A stretch of 64,000 nt of DNA from DASZRZ01 sp963732925 (GCA_963732925.1 CAVTBJ010000012.1:372001-436000), one strand, 5' to 3'; positions 25,995-35,223 are shown, counted from the first letter of the stretch. Notes: generated by a model not told the origin, from the letters alone. Made by a program: numbers and translations.

Positions 25995-26040
25995 AAGATC
26001 CTTCGACTTCGCGACCGCGGCGCGTCGCTCAGGTTGACAG
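25995..26040. repeat. Dispersed repeat of the 'CTCAGGTTGACAG' family
   Basis: AAGATCCTTCGACTTCGCGA, followed by a GC-rich middle and GTCGCTCAGGTTGACAG, between infB and the DUF503 gene. The ATCCTTCGACTTCGC...CTCAGGATGACA layout is the fullest copy of this family in the window. Confidence 0.6.
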
Positions 26041-26102
26041 GTTTCCGGCATTTCGCCGGATTGGCCAACTGGCAACCGGGAAACGAGAGCAGAAACCGTC
26101 TC

Positions 26103-26429
26103 GTGATTGCGTTCCTTACGCTCGAGCTGCGGATTGAGGGCGCTCACTCGCTCAAAGAAAAACGGCAGGTGGTGCGCAGCCTGAAGGACCGGTTGCGCGC
26201 TCAGTTCAACGTGTCCGTGGCGGAACTGGAAGCGACGGACTTGTGGCAGCGGGCGACGGTGGGCGTAGTGAGCATCTCGGGATCGATGGATTACCTGCGC
26301 GGACTGATGGAAAATGTGGAGCGGGCGGCGGCACGAATCGCCAACAACTCCGGCGCGGAACTGGTCGATGCCTTCACGGAATACTTTCGAGAGATTCCGG
26401 AAGAGCAACGGACTGCCGAAGATTTCTGA
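26103..26429 (+). CDS. YlxP/DUF503 family protein
   Basis: Small protein commonly found between infB and rbfA; its role is unknown, although a ribosome-biogenesis link is assumed from context. From GTG 26103 the 108 residues read IAFLTLELRIEGAHSLKEKR, QVVRSLKDRLRAQFNVSVAELE and WQRATVGVVSISGS, the family pattern, then an acidic C-terminal helix. The open frame extends upstream into infB's shadow frame, but the family start fits the GTG. Confidence 0.88.
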   Translation: MIAFLTLELRIEGAHSLKEKRQVVRSLKDRLRAQFNVSVAELEATDLWQRATVGVVSISGSMDYLRGLMENVERAAARIANNSGAELVDAFTEYFREIPEEQRTAEDF

Positions 26430-26575
26430 TTGCCGATTGCCGAATTGAAATCTGCCGAATTGCTTTCGTGCGGGGTGCTTCCTGCCGGGAATTCGCAGGC
26501 TGGCGATGCTTTCCATCCAAGTTCGGAGGGGCGGCGGATCTGGTTGGTTCACACTTTGCGGAACAGGAGAGCGTT

Positions 26576-27415
26576 ATGAAACGGGGATTGGTTGCAGGTC
26601 TGGCGGTTCTGTTGGTTCTGGCAGTTTTACCCGGGGCAGCGCAGCTTGCCCCGAAGAATTCCATGGGTGTGAGCGCCGGGCACGTTCATTTGACTGTGGC
26701 CGATCCGCAGAAGGCGGAAGCTCTCTTCGTCGCGCTCGGGGGCAAACCCATGGCGAAGGGACGTTTGCAACTGGTCGAGTTTCCCGGGATCTTTATCGCC
26801 TTCCGCAAAGCCGACCCTACGGGACCGTCGGTCGGTTCCGTGGTGAACCACATCGGCTTCCTGGTCAAGAATATTGAGGAAACCGCAACGAAGTGGAAAG
26901 CCGCCGGCGGGACCGTGGAGCCCGGAACCAAGCCTACGCAGAACTGGTTCATGACGCCGGACGGGGCGCGGCTGGAGATCAATGAAGACTCCGCGCAGAG
27001 CGAGCCCATCCAATTCGATCACTTCCACTTCTTCTCTCCCGACGCGAAGGCGAGTGAGCAATGGTATGAGAAGTTTTTCGGCGCCGTGGACACGGGCAAG
27101 AATGATCCCCGATTTCTGGAGGCCAAGATCCCGGGCGTGCTTTTGCGTTTCAACAAAGACGCTTCGCAAGCGGGGGTAGCCACCAAGGGCCGGGCAATCG
27201 ATCACATCGGCTTTGATGTGGCCAACCTGGATGAGGTCTGCCAGCGGCTGGAGGCGGCTGGGATTAAGCTGGCAAGTCCCGAGCGCAACATTCCACCGAC
27301 AGACCTGAAGATTGCGTTTGTGGTCGATCCTTGGGGAACCAACATCGAAATCACCCAGCACATGACGCCGGAACCGGGAGACGCAGCTGCCGGTGGTTCG
27401 TCTGGCTCTCATTGA
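26576..27415 (+). CDS. Exported VOC (glyoxalase-fold) protein
   Basis: Secreted or periplasmic protein with two vicinal-oxygen-chelate modules; substrate unknown. A signal peptide (MKRGLVAGLAVLLVLAVLPGAAQ-LAP) is followed by module 1 (GHVHLTVADPQKAEALFVALGG ... DGARLEIN) and module 2 (DHFHFFSPDAKASEQWYEKFFGA ... DHIGFDVANLDEVCQRLEAAG ... DPWGTNIEIT). His and Glu residues at equivalent places in both could bind a metal. The ATG at 26576 is preceded by AGGAGAGCG. It is an unusual insertion between the DUF503 gene and rbfA. Confidence 0.83.
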   Translation: MKRGLVAGLAVLLVLAVLPGAAQLAPKNSMGVSAGHVHLTVADPQKAEALFVALGGKPMAKGRLQLVEFPGIFIAFRKADPTGPSVGSVVNHIGFLVKNIEETATKWKAAGGTVEPGTKPTQNWFMTPDGARLEINEDSAQSEPIQFDHFHFFSPDAKASEQWYEKFFGAVDTGKNDPRFLEAKIPGVLLRFNKDASQAGVATKGRAIDHIGFDVANLDEVCQRLEAAGIKLASPERNIPPTDLKIAFVVDPWGTNIEITQHMTPEPGDAAAGGSSGSH

Positions 27416-27617
27416 TGCAGCGGATTGTTTGCTTCGAGAGGCTGAGGCCAGAAACTTTCGCTGGAGCCAGAAGCTTTATGGAGCCGCGAGCTGTCTTCGC
27501 GCAGCCAGGAAGCCGCCTGGACAAGACAAGGCGGGCCCGGCTGGGACAGGCTCGCAAGCTGCGCGGCCAGGCAGGTGCATCACTCGGTTTCGGGATGACG
27601 CCGGTTTAGTGTTTGGT

Positions 27618-27986
27618 ATGCACGAGCAACGCGGACGTCAATATCATATGGGGCGCCTGAGCGAAGCGCTGCGGGAAGAGATCGCCACCATGATCGAAGG
27701 CGAGCTGCAAGACCCGCGCATCGGTCTGGCCACGGTTTCGGAAGTACTGCTTGCGGGCGATGGCCGCTCGGCGCAGGTCCTGGTCTCGGTTCTGGGCAAC
27801 GACGAGGAAGGGCAGCGCACGCTGGAAGGTCTGGATGCGGCACGGAACTACATTCGCCGGGAGATTGCGGACCGGCTACGCCTGCGAGCGGCTCCGGAAT
27901 TGCATTTTCGTCTGGACAAGTCGGAGCAATACGAGGCTAGAATTGACCAGTTGTTGAGAAGAATCAGCCCCAAAAAGAAGCGTTGA
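27618..27986 (+). CDS. rbfA: Ribosome-binding factor A
   Basis: Cold-adaptive 30S maturation factor. The 122 residues show RLSEALREEIATMIEGELQDPRIG, then VSEVLLAGDGRSAQVLVSVLGND and the KH-like closing LRLRAAPELHFRLDKSEQYEARIDQLLRRI, in pieces typical of RbfA. I chose the ATG at 27618 (MHEQRGRQYHMGRL); the ATG at 27648 is a second option. The open frame extends upstream with no similarity. Confidence 0.94.
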   Translation: MHEQRGRQYHMGRLSEALREEIATMIEGELQDPRIGLATVSEVLLAGDGRSAQVLVSVLGNDEEGQRTLEGLDAARNYIRREIADRLRLRAAPELHFRLDKSEQYEARIDQLLRRISPKKKR

Positions 27987-28143
27987 ACATGGAGCAGTGC
28001 CGGCAAGGGAAGCACGGCGAGTGCGCAACGGCGCGTTCCCGAACCGGTCCGGGACCCTTCAAAGGCGAGGGGAATCGCGGTTGTTATCCGTCCCGTCCGA
28101 CCCTGGGTAAGTCTGGCAAAGAGCCTGAATTGCAGGGGAAGTC

Positions 28144-29145
28144 GTGGGCCCCGTAGGGAAGATGCTGGAAAGAATTCTGGAAGAAGTCGGGCGGCGAGAT
28201 CATTTCGTTCTGACGTCGCACGCGCGGCCCGACGGGGACGCGGTAGGGTCTGTGCTGGCCTGCGCGGAGATTCTTCGCAGCATGGGCAAGCAGGCGGACG
28301 TGGTGCTTCCCCACGGAGTCCCGCTCATCTATCGCCCGCTTCCTTTCGCCGACCGGGTGGTGGAATCCACGCGCGTGAATGGCAAGTACGAGGCGGCCAT
28401 CCTGCTGGAATGTGACAGCGTGCAGCGCAGCGCGCTGCAGGGGCTGGAAGGCTACTTCCTCATCAACATCGACCACCACCAGAGCGGCCGGCGGTTTGCC
28501 AACCTGAACTGGATCGACCCCCAGGCGTGCTCCACGGCGGAACTGATTTATCGCCTGGGCCGCGCCGCCAAGGTGACCATTACCCCGGAAATTGCAACCT
28601 GTCTCTACACCGCGGTGCTGACGGACACGGGGTCTTTCTGCTACGGGGGGACCAGCGAGCGCACATTTGCGCTGGCGCAGGAGCTGGTGCACTGCGGAGC
28701 CGACCCGGTGCAGATTGCTCAGAACGTATACTTTCGCAGGCCGGTATCCAAGGTGCGGCTGATGGGAGTGGCGCTCAGCAGCCTGCACATCGACGGCAAT
28801 CTGGCGTGGATTTCGGTGACGCGGGAGGAAATGGACCGCTGCGGAGCCAGCGATGAGGACTGCGAGGGTCTGGTCAACTACGCTCTGACGGTGGACGGTA
28901 TTGAGGTGGCCCTGTTCTTCCGGGAGACGCAGGACCAGCGCTGGAGAGTGAGCCTGCGCAGCAAGGGAGCTGCCAACGTAGCCATTGTGGCGGAGCATTT
29001 TGGCGGAGGCGGCCATGTCTGCGCCAGCGGATGCTCGCTGGAGGGTCCGCTTTCGGTGGCGGTGGAGCGGGTGGTTGCACAATTGCGGATTGCGGGTACG
29101 CTGCAGGGCGGAGGGGCATGCGATCCCCGAGTCTCCAGTGATTAA
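28144..29145 (+). CDS. nrnA: DHH/DHHA1 phosphoesterase, NrnA-type oligoribonuclease
   Basis: Likely degrades nano-RNAs and/or pAp. The DHH motifs are complete: SHARPDGDAVGS (about residues 25-36), LECD (88-91), INIDHHQSGRRF (about 110-121) and LTDTGSF (about 160-166). The DHHA1 motif GGGGHVCASG is at about 300-309. It follows rbfA as in many genomes. The 333 residues from GTG 28144 are typical; an ATG six codons in (28162) is an alternative. Confidence 0.92.
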   Translation: MGPVGKMLERILEEVGRRDHFVLTSHARPDGDAVGSVLACAEILRSMGKQADVVLPHGVPLIYRPLPFADRVVESTRVNGKYEAAILLECDSVQRSALQGLEGYFLINIDHHQSGRRFANLNWIDPQACSTAELIYRLGRAAKVTITPEIATCLYTAVLTDTGSFCYGGTSERTFALAQELVHCGADPVQIAQNVYFRRPVSKVRLMGVALSSLHIDGNLAWISVTREEMDRCGASDEDCEGLVNYALTVDGIEVALFFRETQDQRWRVSLRSKGAANVAIVAEHFGGGGHVCASGCSLEGPLSVAVERVVAQLRIAGTLQGGGACDPRVSSD

Positions 29146-29292
29146 GCTCTCCGACGATTCAACTGTCCATTGATTGAGCTTTGCCAGCGGGCCTGCACAC
29201 TGGCTTGCAGCAGACGGTTCAAAGACCAGCTCCGGCACGAGACAGCGAATGCTGCCACTGAGAATTCCCGTCTAGAATAGATTCAGAACCTC

Positions 29293-31017
29293 ATGACCAG
29301 CGACCGCATTGCGAGCGCCGGCAGGCAGGAGTCTGCAGCGGCGCTGGAGAGCGCCCCGGCTCGCGCAGTCTCCTGGCCGAGAGAAGTAGCCACGCTGCTG
29401 ATCTTCTGCGCATTTTTCTTCTTTTATGGCTTGGGAAGCTTTGGGCTGGTAGGAGCGGATGAGCCTCGCTATGCGCAGATCGCACGCGAGATGCTGGCTC
29501 GCCACGACTGGGTAGTTCCGTTGCTGAACGGCCACCCATGGCTGGAAAAGCCGGCACTTTACTACTGGGGAGCGATGCTTTCCTACGTGGTATTCGGGGT
29601 ACGGGATTGGGCAGCGCGGGTACCCTCGGCGGTATTGGCGACACTGATGGTTGCGGGAGTGTACGCATTTGCGCGCAAGTTCCGTCGCGGATCGCAATTG
29701 GATGCGGCATTGATTACGGCGTCGGCGGTCGCAGTCCTCGGGTTTGCGCGGGGCGCCTCGACGGATATGCCGCTGACGGCGACCTTCACGCTGGGAATGC
29801 TGGCCTGGTACACGTGGTTTCGCGGCGGGCTCCGGGGGTGGCTGGCTGCGTTCTATGTGGCGATGGCGCTGGCAACCCTGGCCAAAGGGCCGGTGGCGCC
29901 GGCGCTGGCGGGCTCCATCCTGATTCTGTTTGCTCTCCTGCGGAGGGAGACTTCTCTGGTTCGGCGGACCTTATGGTGGCCGGGGATCCTGCTCTTCCTG
30001 GCTGTTGCCGCGCCGTGGTATGCGCTGGTGGAGTTGCGCACCGGACAATTCTTCCGCGTCTTCATCCTGGAACATACACTCCTGCGTTTTGGAACGAACC
30101 TGTTCCAGCATCACCAGCCGGTCTGGTATTACCTGCCGGTTTTGCTGCTCTCACTTCTGCCGTGGACGATGTTTGCGGTGAAGGCGATCGGCAGGAGCCT
30201 GGCGGATGTCTGGAAGCAGGCGCGAGGCGGCGCGGTGGCAGAGGAACCGTTGCCGGATTTTTTGCTGCTATGGCTGGGCGTGCCGCTGGCGGTTTTCTCC
30301 ATCTCGCAATCCAAATTGCCGGGGTACATCCTGCCGGGAATTCCCGCAGCGACACTGCTGCTGGCGTATTTTCTTTCGCTCTGGGAGCGCGCGGAGGAAC
30401 AGCCGGGGATGCCGCTGATTGTGCTGCATGCCGCAACTTGCGGGGGGCTGCTGGCAGGCGCGCTGCTGGCTCCTTCGTTCATTCTGAAAGTGCGCCCCGG
30501 AGAGCCTGCGCTCCTGGTTGCCGGAGGCGCGGGACTGCTGATTGCGGTGGGCGTGGCCGTTACGTTGCGCCTGCAAGGGCTGCGGATGCTGCGGTTTGTG
30601 ACTCTGGTTTCGGTGGTGGTAGGGCTTGCGTGGGTGATCCGCATGGGCGCTCCCGAGATCGATGCGACGCGGTCGGCGCGGCCGGTATCCAAGGAGTTGG
30701 CCCAACTGGAAGGCGAGCGCGCGACGCTGGCGACCTACCATGTGCGACGCGAACTGGAGTACGGACTGAACTTCTACCGCGACCAGGCAATCGCCAGCTA
30801 TGACCAGGGCGAAATCCCGGCGGGCGATCATCTGCTGGTGGCGCCAGCGGGGTCGCTGAAAATGCTGGAATCGTTGCTGCCGGAGCGCCGCTTTTACCGG
30901 GTTGGCGGGTTTCCACAGCAGAGGCTGGAATACTACTGGGTTTCGCGGCCGCCGCAGGACCCGATGCAAGGAATGGACGAGAACATGCCCGGCATGGGGG
31001 AACACCAGCATCGTTGA
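29293..31017 (+). CDS. ArnT/PMT-type membrane glycosyltransferase
   Basis: Integral membrane GT-C glycosyltransferase using a lipid-linked sugar donor; acceptor unknown. The 574 residues show ADEPRYAQIAREMLARHDWV (the D-E motif of the catalytic first loop), PLLNGHPWLEKPALYYW, about ten further hydrophobic segments, and FILEHTLLRFGTNLFQHHQPVWYY, typical of the ArnT/family 83 branch. A soluble C-terminal part (about 460-574) ends Met-rich (MQGMDENMPGMGEHQH). It stands alone on this strand. Confidence 0.87.
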   Translation: MTSDRIASAGRQESAAALESAPARAVSWPREVATLLIFCAFFFFYGLGSFGLVGADEPRYAQIAREMLARHDWVVPLLNGHPWLEKPALYYWGAMLSYVVFGVRDWAARVPSAVLATLMVAGVYAFARKFRRGSQLDAALITASAVAVLGFARGASTDMPLTATFTLGMLAWYTWFRGGLRGWLAAFYVAMALATLAKGPVAPALAGSILILFALLRRETSLVRRTLWWPGILLFLAVAAPWYALVELRTGQFFRVFILEHTLLRFGTNLFQHHQPVWYYLPVLLLSLLPWTMFAVKAIGRSLADVWKQARGGAVAEEPLPDFLLLWLGVPLAVFSISQSKLPGYILPGIPAATLLLAYFLSLWERAEEQPGMPLIVLHAATCGGLLAGALLAPSFILKVRPGEPALLVAGGAGLLIAVGVAVTLRLQGLRMLRFVTLVSVVVGLAWVIRMGAPEIDATRSARPVSKELAQLEGERATLATYHVRRELEYGLNFYRDQAIASYDQGEIPAGDHLLVAPAGSLKMLESLLPERRFYRVGGFPQQRLEYYWVSRPPQDPMQGMDENMPGMGEHQHR

Positions 31018-31198
31018 TCCCGGGCCTGTCGCTGACCCCGATTGTTCCGAATTCGGGGAATCTTGAACGAGGGTGAATTCTGCCTGACAATGACAGCGCG
31101 GGTACTTGCCCGCGGCGGTTCCCCGGTTTGCCGGGAGAGCACGCAACCGAATAGACTGCGGCACGATTCAGGGCGTGCAGCGGCAACAGGCTTTTCGT

Positions 31199-32197
31199 AT
31201 GTGCGCAGCGGTTAGATCGAACTGGACCCAATCGGTGGAGATTCTCGACCTCAGGCATTTTTCGTCCGCGGACCTTCGAGGTGTGCTCGAAGAGGAGAGC
31301 GGGGTGTGGGGACGGGAGCTGTTCTGGGACTACTCGCAATCGGCGGAGATGATCCTGCGCTATGTGGACGCCCGCATCCTGCCGGGATATGTGGCGGTGG
31401 ACCGCGGCCGGGTAGCGGGCTATGCCTTCTTTGTCTATGAGGGCAGCAAGGGCGTGATCGGCGACCTGTATGCGCGCAACGGATTGAGAACCGGCGCTGG
31501 CGGAGACTCTGCCCTGGAAAGCCGGCTGCTGATGCATGTTGTGGAGACGCTGAAGCGCTCGCCGGGAATTCACCGCATCGAAGCGCAGCTCCTGCTGTAT
31601 GGTTCGGGAAGCGTGGCGGAACCGTTCGTGAGCGAAGGCTTCCGGCAGCACCGGCGACTGTTTATGACGCTGCCTTTGCAGAATGGGGCAGAGAAGGTTG
31701 CGTTTGTGGAGCGCGCGCTTCCGCAGGGATTTCAACTGCGGCGCTGGACGGAGCATGACTACCAGCAGGCAGCTTCGCTGATTACGGCGTGCTATCGCGG
31801 TCATGTGGACTCGGACATCAACGACCAGTACCGCACCGCTTCGGGTTCTCTGCGCTTTCTGAACAATATTGTGCGTTTCCCGGGTTGCGGCATCTTCGAT
31901 CCGCTGGCCTCCTACGTGGCGGTGCACAAGGATTCCAGAACTCTGGCGGGCCTGATTCTGTGCTCGCGGGTAAAGGCCAACGTAGGCCATATTACGCAGA
32001 TCTGCGTGCTGCCGGAATTCCGCGGCGCGGGCATCGGAGCCGCGCTGCTGGCGGCCAATAGCGGAGAACTGCGCCGCCGCAATTTTGCCATGCTCTCGCT
32101 GACGGTTACGGAAGCCAACGAAGGCGCCGTCGAACTCTATCGCCGGCTGGGATACCACCAGAAGAAGGTGTTCGATGCGTTCGTGTGGGAGGGATAG
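31199..32197 (+). CDS. GNAT-family N-acetyltransferase (two-module)
   Basis: Probable acetyltransferase; substrate unknown. Two GNAT-like halves are visible. The first has GYVAVDRGRVAGYAFFVYEG, the second SYVAVHKDSRTLAGLILCSR, followed by HITQICVLPEFRGAGIGAALL, the acetyl-CoA pyrophosphate-binding R-G-x-G-I-G motif, and LTVTEANEGAVELYRRLGY. The ATG at 31199 gives 332 residues; the frame is open further upstream to 31106 but without similarity. Confidence 0.83.
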   Translation: MCAAVRSNWTQSVEILDLRHFSSADLRGVLEEESGVWGRELFWDYSQSAEMILRYVDARILPGYVAVDRGRVAGYAFFVYEGSKGVIGDLYARNGLRTGAGGDSALESRLLMHVVETLKRSPGIHRIEAQLLLYGSGSVAEPFVSEGFRQHRRLFMTLPLQNGAEKVAFVERALPQGFQLRRWTEHDYQQAASLITACYRGHVDSDINDQYRTASGSLRFLNNIVRFPGCGIFDPLASYVAVHKDSRTLAGLILCSRVKANVGHITQICVLPEFRGAGIGAALLAANSGELRRRNFAMLSLTVTEANEGAVELYRRLGYHQKKVFDAFVWEG

Positions 32198-32334
32198 CTG
32201 CCAGGCTGTCTCGAGTCCCCGGCCAGCATGGGATCTGTGACTTCCGAATTTCGATTTCTGATGGCCCCAGCCTTTGATTGACGGGTGCTCTCGTCCGGGC
32301 AAGCTCCGGAGAATGATTGCCAGCGGATGAAAGC

Positions 32335-32523
32335 TCAGTGCTTAATCAGCCACATGGCCCAGCCGGCAACCAGGAGTCCTCCGACGAATAGAGCAAAGCA
32401 GTAAGCGCCGTACTTGAGCATCTCGCGCGCGGTGTTGCGCTGGGTGATGCCGAAGACCGTGGAGGCGAAGAGCGCAAACAGCAGCGCGGACGTGAAGTGA
32501 GAAAGATGAAGGACCATGATCAA
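32335..32523 (-). CDS. Small two-helix membrane protein
   Basis: 62 residues: a first hydrophobic segment (FTSALLFALFASTVFGI), a short loop TQRNTAREMLKYG and a second segment (AYCFALFVGGLLVAGWAMWLI) ending KH. I do not recognise a named family. It lies downstream of, and on the same strand as, the DUF6677-type gene and the M24 peptidase, so it may belong to the same operon (about 110 bases apart). Short length makes the call moderate. Confidence 0.6.
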   Translation of the reverse strand: MIMVLHLSHFTSALLFALFASTVFGITQRNTAREMLKYGAYCFALFVGGLLVAGWAMWLIKH

Positions 32524-32632
32524 CTTTGTAATTTGAAAATTGTAATTTGTAATTTTTCCAATGCCGCAATTTCGTCGCTACCGGAACTTACCTGTTTGCC
32601 GTTTCTTCGCAGTCGTCCTGCGGCTGAAGTCC

Positions 32633-33067
32633 TCAGTTTTTCTTACCGATGGCGATATGGTGCGCGTCGACGGCAGCAATGATGTTCAGCAGTCCGGCGA
32701 CGATGAGGAATTTGGTTCCGTAGTCGGCGGTGGCGCGGGCGATGTTTCCGCCGCCCAGGCCCATGGACTTGCTGACAATGTAAAAAAGTCCCGCACCCAG
32801 GTCGCCGACGAAACCCAGGATGTCGAGCAGGTCACCGGTATTCGCGTTGTAAAGCTTGCCTTCCATGGCCAGGCCCAGAACAAACATGGCAGCGATGCAA
32901 AGCAACAGCAGCAAGCCGCGAATCCAGCGGCGCTGCAGCAGGTGACCGCCTCCCGGGATGAGCCAGCCGACCAGTGGAGCGAGCACGCCCATGGTGGTCG
33001 TGGGCTGGGCGGCCGGATGCTGCTCCGGGCGCGCATTGGCGGTTGGAACGTCAGTTCGGGCAGTCAT
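32633..33067 (-). CDS. DUF6677-type small membrane protein
   Basis: 144 residues with a Pro/Thr-rich start, then membrane segments LAPLVGWLIPGGGHLLQRRW, IRGLLLLLCIAAMFVLGLAM and KFLIVAGLLNIIAAVDAHHIA. The GWLIPGGGHLxxxRWxRG motif and the DAHHIAIG ending resemble an acidobacterial family I know as DUF6677; its function is unknown. Its ATG overlaps the stop of the M24 peptidase by 4 bases (33064-33067), so the two are translationally coupled. Confidence 0.78.
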   Translation of the reverse strand: MTARTDVPTANARPEQHPAAQPTTTMGVLAPLVGWLIPGGGHLLQRRWIRGLLLLLCIAAMFVLGLAMEGKLYNANTGDLLDILGFVGDLGAGLFYIVSKSMGLGGGNIARATADYGTKFLIVAGLLNIIAAVDAHHIAIGKKN

Positions 33068-34233
33068 TCGATGGTCACAATCTCACGCTGAATTTTTCCC
33101 GTAACTTCGGCGCGGCCGGGACGGACGAGCACGTCCACCTCGCTGCGAACGCCGAATTCGGGTAAGTAGATGCCAGGCTCAATGGAAAAGCAGGTATTGG
33201 GGAGAATACGACGCTCGTCGTGAATTTCAAGGTCATCCATATTGGCGCCGTTTCCGTGCACTTCCGTGCTGATGGAATGTCCCGTACGGTGGATGAAGCA
33301 GCGGCCGTACCCGGCCCGCTCGATCACGCCGCGCGTGGCTTGGTCTACTTCCCAGCCGGCGATAGTCTGGCCGGCAGCGACGGCCTCCTGCACCTTGCGA
33401 ACACCGGCATCGCGGGCGTCGCGCACGATCTGGAAAATTTCGCGCTGCCGGGCTCCGGGCGCCTCGCCCACGAAGCCCGTCCACGTAATGTCATAGTACA
33501 CCGCGTCCGGGGTGGTTTTCTTGGCCCAGACGTCCAGCAGGACGAAGTCTCCGGGGCGAATGGGGGCGGAGTGCTCGCGGCTAGGCTCGTAATGGGGATT
33601 GCCGCTGTTGGCGTTGACGGCCACGATGGGCGGGTCGTCGGTGACGAGGCCCTCCCGCGCGAACTGTTCCATGAACCACGACTGAATCTGATACTCGGAG
33701 GCGCCCCCGTTGCGTACTCGGCGGCCGATCTCCTGGAAGGCGGCGGCGGTGATTTCGTCGATGGCCTTGCCGGCCGCGAAGTGGCTGCGAATCTGATCTT
33801 CCGTCCAGGAGGCCTCGAATTGCGCGACCAGATCGGCGGAGCTGACGACTTCCTTGCCGAAGCCGCGCACCAGTTCCACCGTGCCGGCGTCCACGAGTGA
33901 GACATAAAACACACGGTTGTCGGGAGAGTACTGCATGGCTACACGGCGATAGGGAGCCAGAATGGATTGGAGCTGCTTACCGAGTTCCTGCCAGCTGGCG
34001 TATTCGTGCTTGCCCCCGGGGAGGGAATCGAGATGGCCAGCCTCGATGCGGTGCACCAGTTTTTGCTGGTCCCCGTGGGCGGGGATGAGATAAAACCAGC
34101 GGCGGGTGACCATCAGACTCTCGGGCAGGCCAAGAACCCGGTAGGCAATCGGGTCGCGATGGTGATGATCGCAGAAAAGCCATGCGTCCATTCCCTGATT
34201 GCGCAACGCTGCCTGGATGGCGGAGAGATTCAT
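33064..34233 (-). CDS. M24-family metallopeptidase (Xaa-Pro aminopeptidase-like)
   Basis: Probable cytoplasmic proline-specific aminopeptidase with pita-bread fold. The N-terminal domain is at about 1-150. The catalytic domain has ligands in LLDVWAKK (Asp), YYDITWT (Asp), HRTGHSIS (His), FSIEPGIYLPEFG (Glu) and RSEVDVLV (Glu), a full set of five. The ATG at 34233 yields 389 residues. The reading frame is open to 34278, but MNLSAIQAALRNQGMDAW fits a family start. Its start codon shares the CATG at 34231-34234 with the divergent TonB-type gene. Confidence 0.88.
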   Translation of the reverse strand: MNLSAIQAALRNQGMDAWLFCDHHHRDPIAYRVLGLPESLMVTRRWFYLIPAHGDQQKLVHRIEAGHLDSLPGGKHEYASWQELGKQLQSILAPYRRVAMQYSPDNRVFYVSLVDAGTVELVRGFGKEVVSSADLVAQFEASWTEDQIRSHFAAGKAIDEITAAAFQEIGRRVRNGGASEYQIQSWFMEQFAREGLVTDDPPIVAVNANSGNPHYEPSREHSAPIRPGDFVLLDVWAKKTTPDAVYYDITWTGFVGEAPGARQREIFQIVRDARDAGVRKVQEAVAAGQTIAGWEVDQATRGVIERAGYGRCFIHRTGHSISTEVHGNGANMDDLEIHDERRILPNTCFSIEPGIYLPEFGVRSEVDVLVRPGRAEVTGKIQREIVTIE

Positions 34234-35053
34234 GCGTAAAAAGCTATTGTACCGGAGCGGAAGTCTAGCGGTAAGCACGTTGCTGGCGTTCAGCGGGTAT
34301 GCAGCCGCGCAGAGCGTGCAGGCATATGCTGATTCGCTGGCTTCGCAGTTGCGGAGAACGGTTGTTCTCTTGAGTCAGCCCCTCCGGGGAAAGAATCTGA
34401 AATTTTCGGCTGATGGCGCACCCCAGGGCGAACCGTCCGCTGGAACCTGGGTAGCGGATGCGGGGATGCTTGTCGAGTCCGTCTCTCTTAAGAAGAATAG
34501 CCTCAGCATCGCAGGGAAGAGGGCAACCGTGTACTTCGATAGGCTCGGAAACCGCCAATTCGTGGTTACGGGTGATAGCCTGCGAGTTGAGGTTGCACTC
34601 GACGACGGCAAGGACTCCCATCATCTACGAGACACAATCGGAAAAGTCTTCCTTGATAAGGGCCACTCTCCGGCCGATGTGCCTCCTCCGGAGATTCCGG
34701 AACTGGAGCCGGGCGATCCGAACTATTCCCTGATTGTAGGTCAAATGCCGGGCGGCGAACCTATATATAGGGCGTCGAAGGAAGTCGTTTCTCCCAGTGT
34801 CACACGGGTGATCGACCCCGACTATCCACGCGAGCTAAGAGGCAGCAGAAGCGCGGGCACCGTTCAAATGCGGGTTGTGGTGAGCCCCGAAGGGAAGGTG
34901 TACAGCATCATGGTCACCGACTCGGCAAACCCGGCTTTCGATTCGGAGGCGGTGAATGCTGTTAAACAATGGGAGTTTTCACCCGCATCTCTGAACGGAA
35001 AGCCAGTAGCAATGGTTTCGAAAATTGAGGTGCGCTTTTATACGATACCTTGA
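34232..35053 (+). CDS. Exported protein with TonB C-terminal domain
   Basis: Energy-transducer-like protein. The ATG at 34232 follows GGAGAG (34222-34227) and gives a signal peptide (MRKKLLYRSGSLAVSTLLAFSGYAAAQS). A middle region without recognised domain follows, with a Pro-rich linker at about 160-175. The TonB C-terminal fold comes last (RVIDPDYPRELRGSRSAGTV, MRVVVSPEGKVYSIMV, AVNAVKQWEFSPASLNGKPV). It lacks a long Pro/Lys spanning region, so it may be a TonB-like accessory rather than the main TonB. Confidence 0.8.
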   Translation: MRKKLLYRSGSLAVSTLLAFSGYAAAQSVQAYADSLASQLRRTVVLLSQPLRGKNLKFSADGAPQGEPSAGTWVADAGMLVESVSLKKNSLSIAGKRATVYFDRLGNRQFVVTGDSLRVEVALDDGKDSHHLRDTIGKVFLDKGHSPADVPPPEIPELEPGDPNYSLIVGQMPGGEPIYRASKEVVSPSVTRVIDPDYPRELRGSRSAGTVQMRVVVSPEGKVYSIMVTDSANPAFDSEAVNAVKQWEFSPASLNGKPVAMVSKIEVRFYTIP

Positions 35054-35119
35054 GATGCTGGCGCTGTGCTTCACGATCTCAGCGAGTGAAGGAGCGCAGC
35101 GTGATTGAGCCAAACCCGA

Positions 35120-35175
35120 GATTCCTCGTCGCGCTCGGATCGCCAGCGGCTCCCTCGCACTCCTCGGAATGACAA
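35120..35175. repeat. Dispersed repeat of the 'CTCGGAATGACA' family
   Basis: CGAGATTCCTCGTCGCGCTC, a GC-rich middle and CACTCCTCGGAATGACAAAGG. It is one member of a tandem series of repeats (35068-35362) filling the spacer between the TonB-type gene and the MFS gene. Confidence 0.6.
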
Positions 35176-35195
35176 AGGGGATAGACGGCCTTAAA

Positions 35196-35223
35196 TTGCA
35201 GGCATAAGTGCCTGCGCCACCGG
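35196..35223. repeat. Palindromic repeat (GCAGGCA..TGCCTGC family), copy 2
   Basis: GCAGGCATAAGTGCCTGC (35198-35215) followed by GCCACCGG. Seven-base stem. It lies between two copies of the CTCGGAATGAC family. Confidence 0.65.

Noticed and set aside
23085..26429. A single 1114-codon protein joining infB and the DUF503 gene
   Set aside because: Produced by two frame breaks; the stretch from about 25300 to 26100 in that frame is nonsense while IF-2's real C-terminus is in the next frame.
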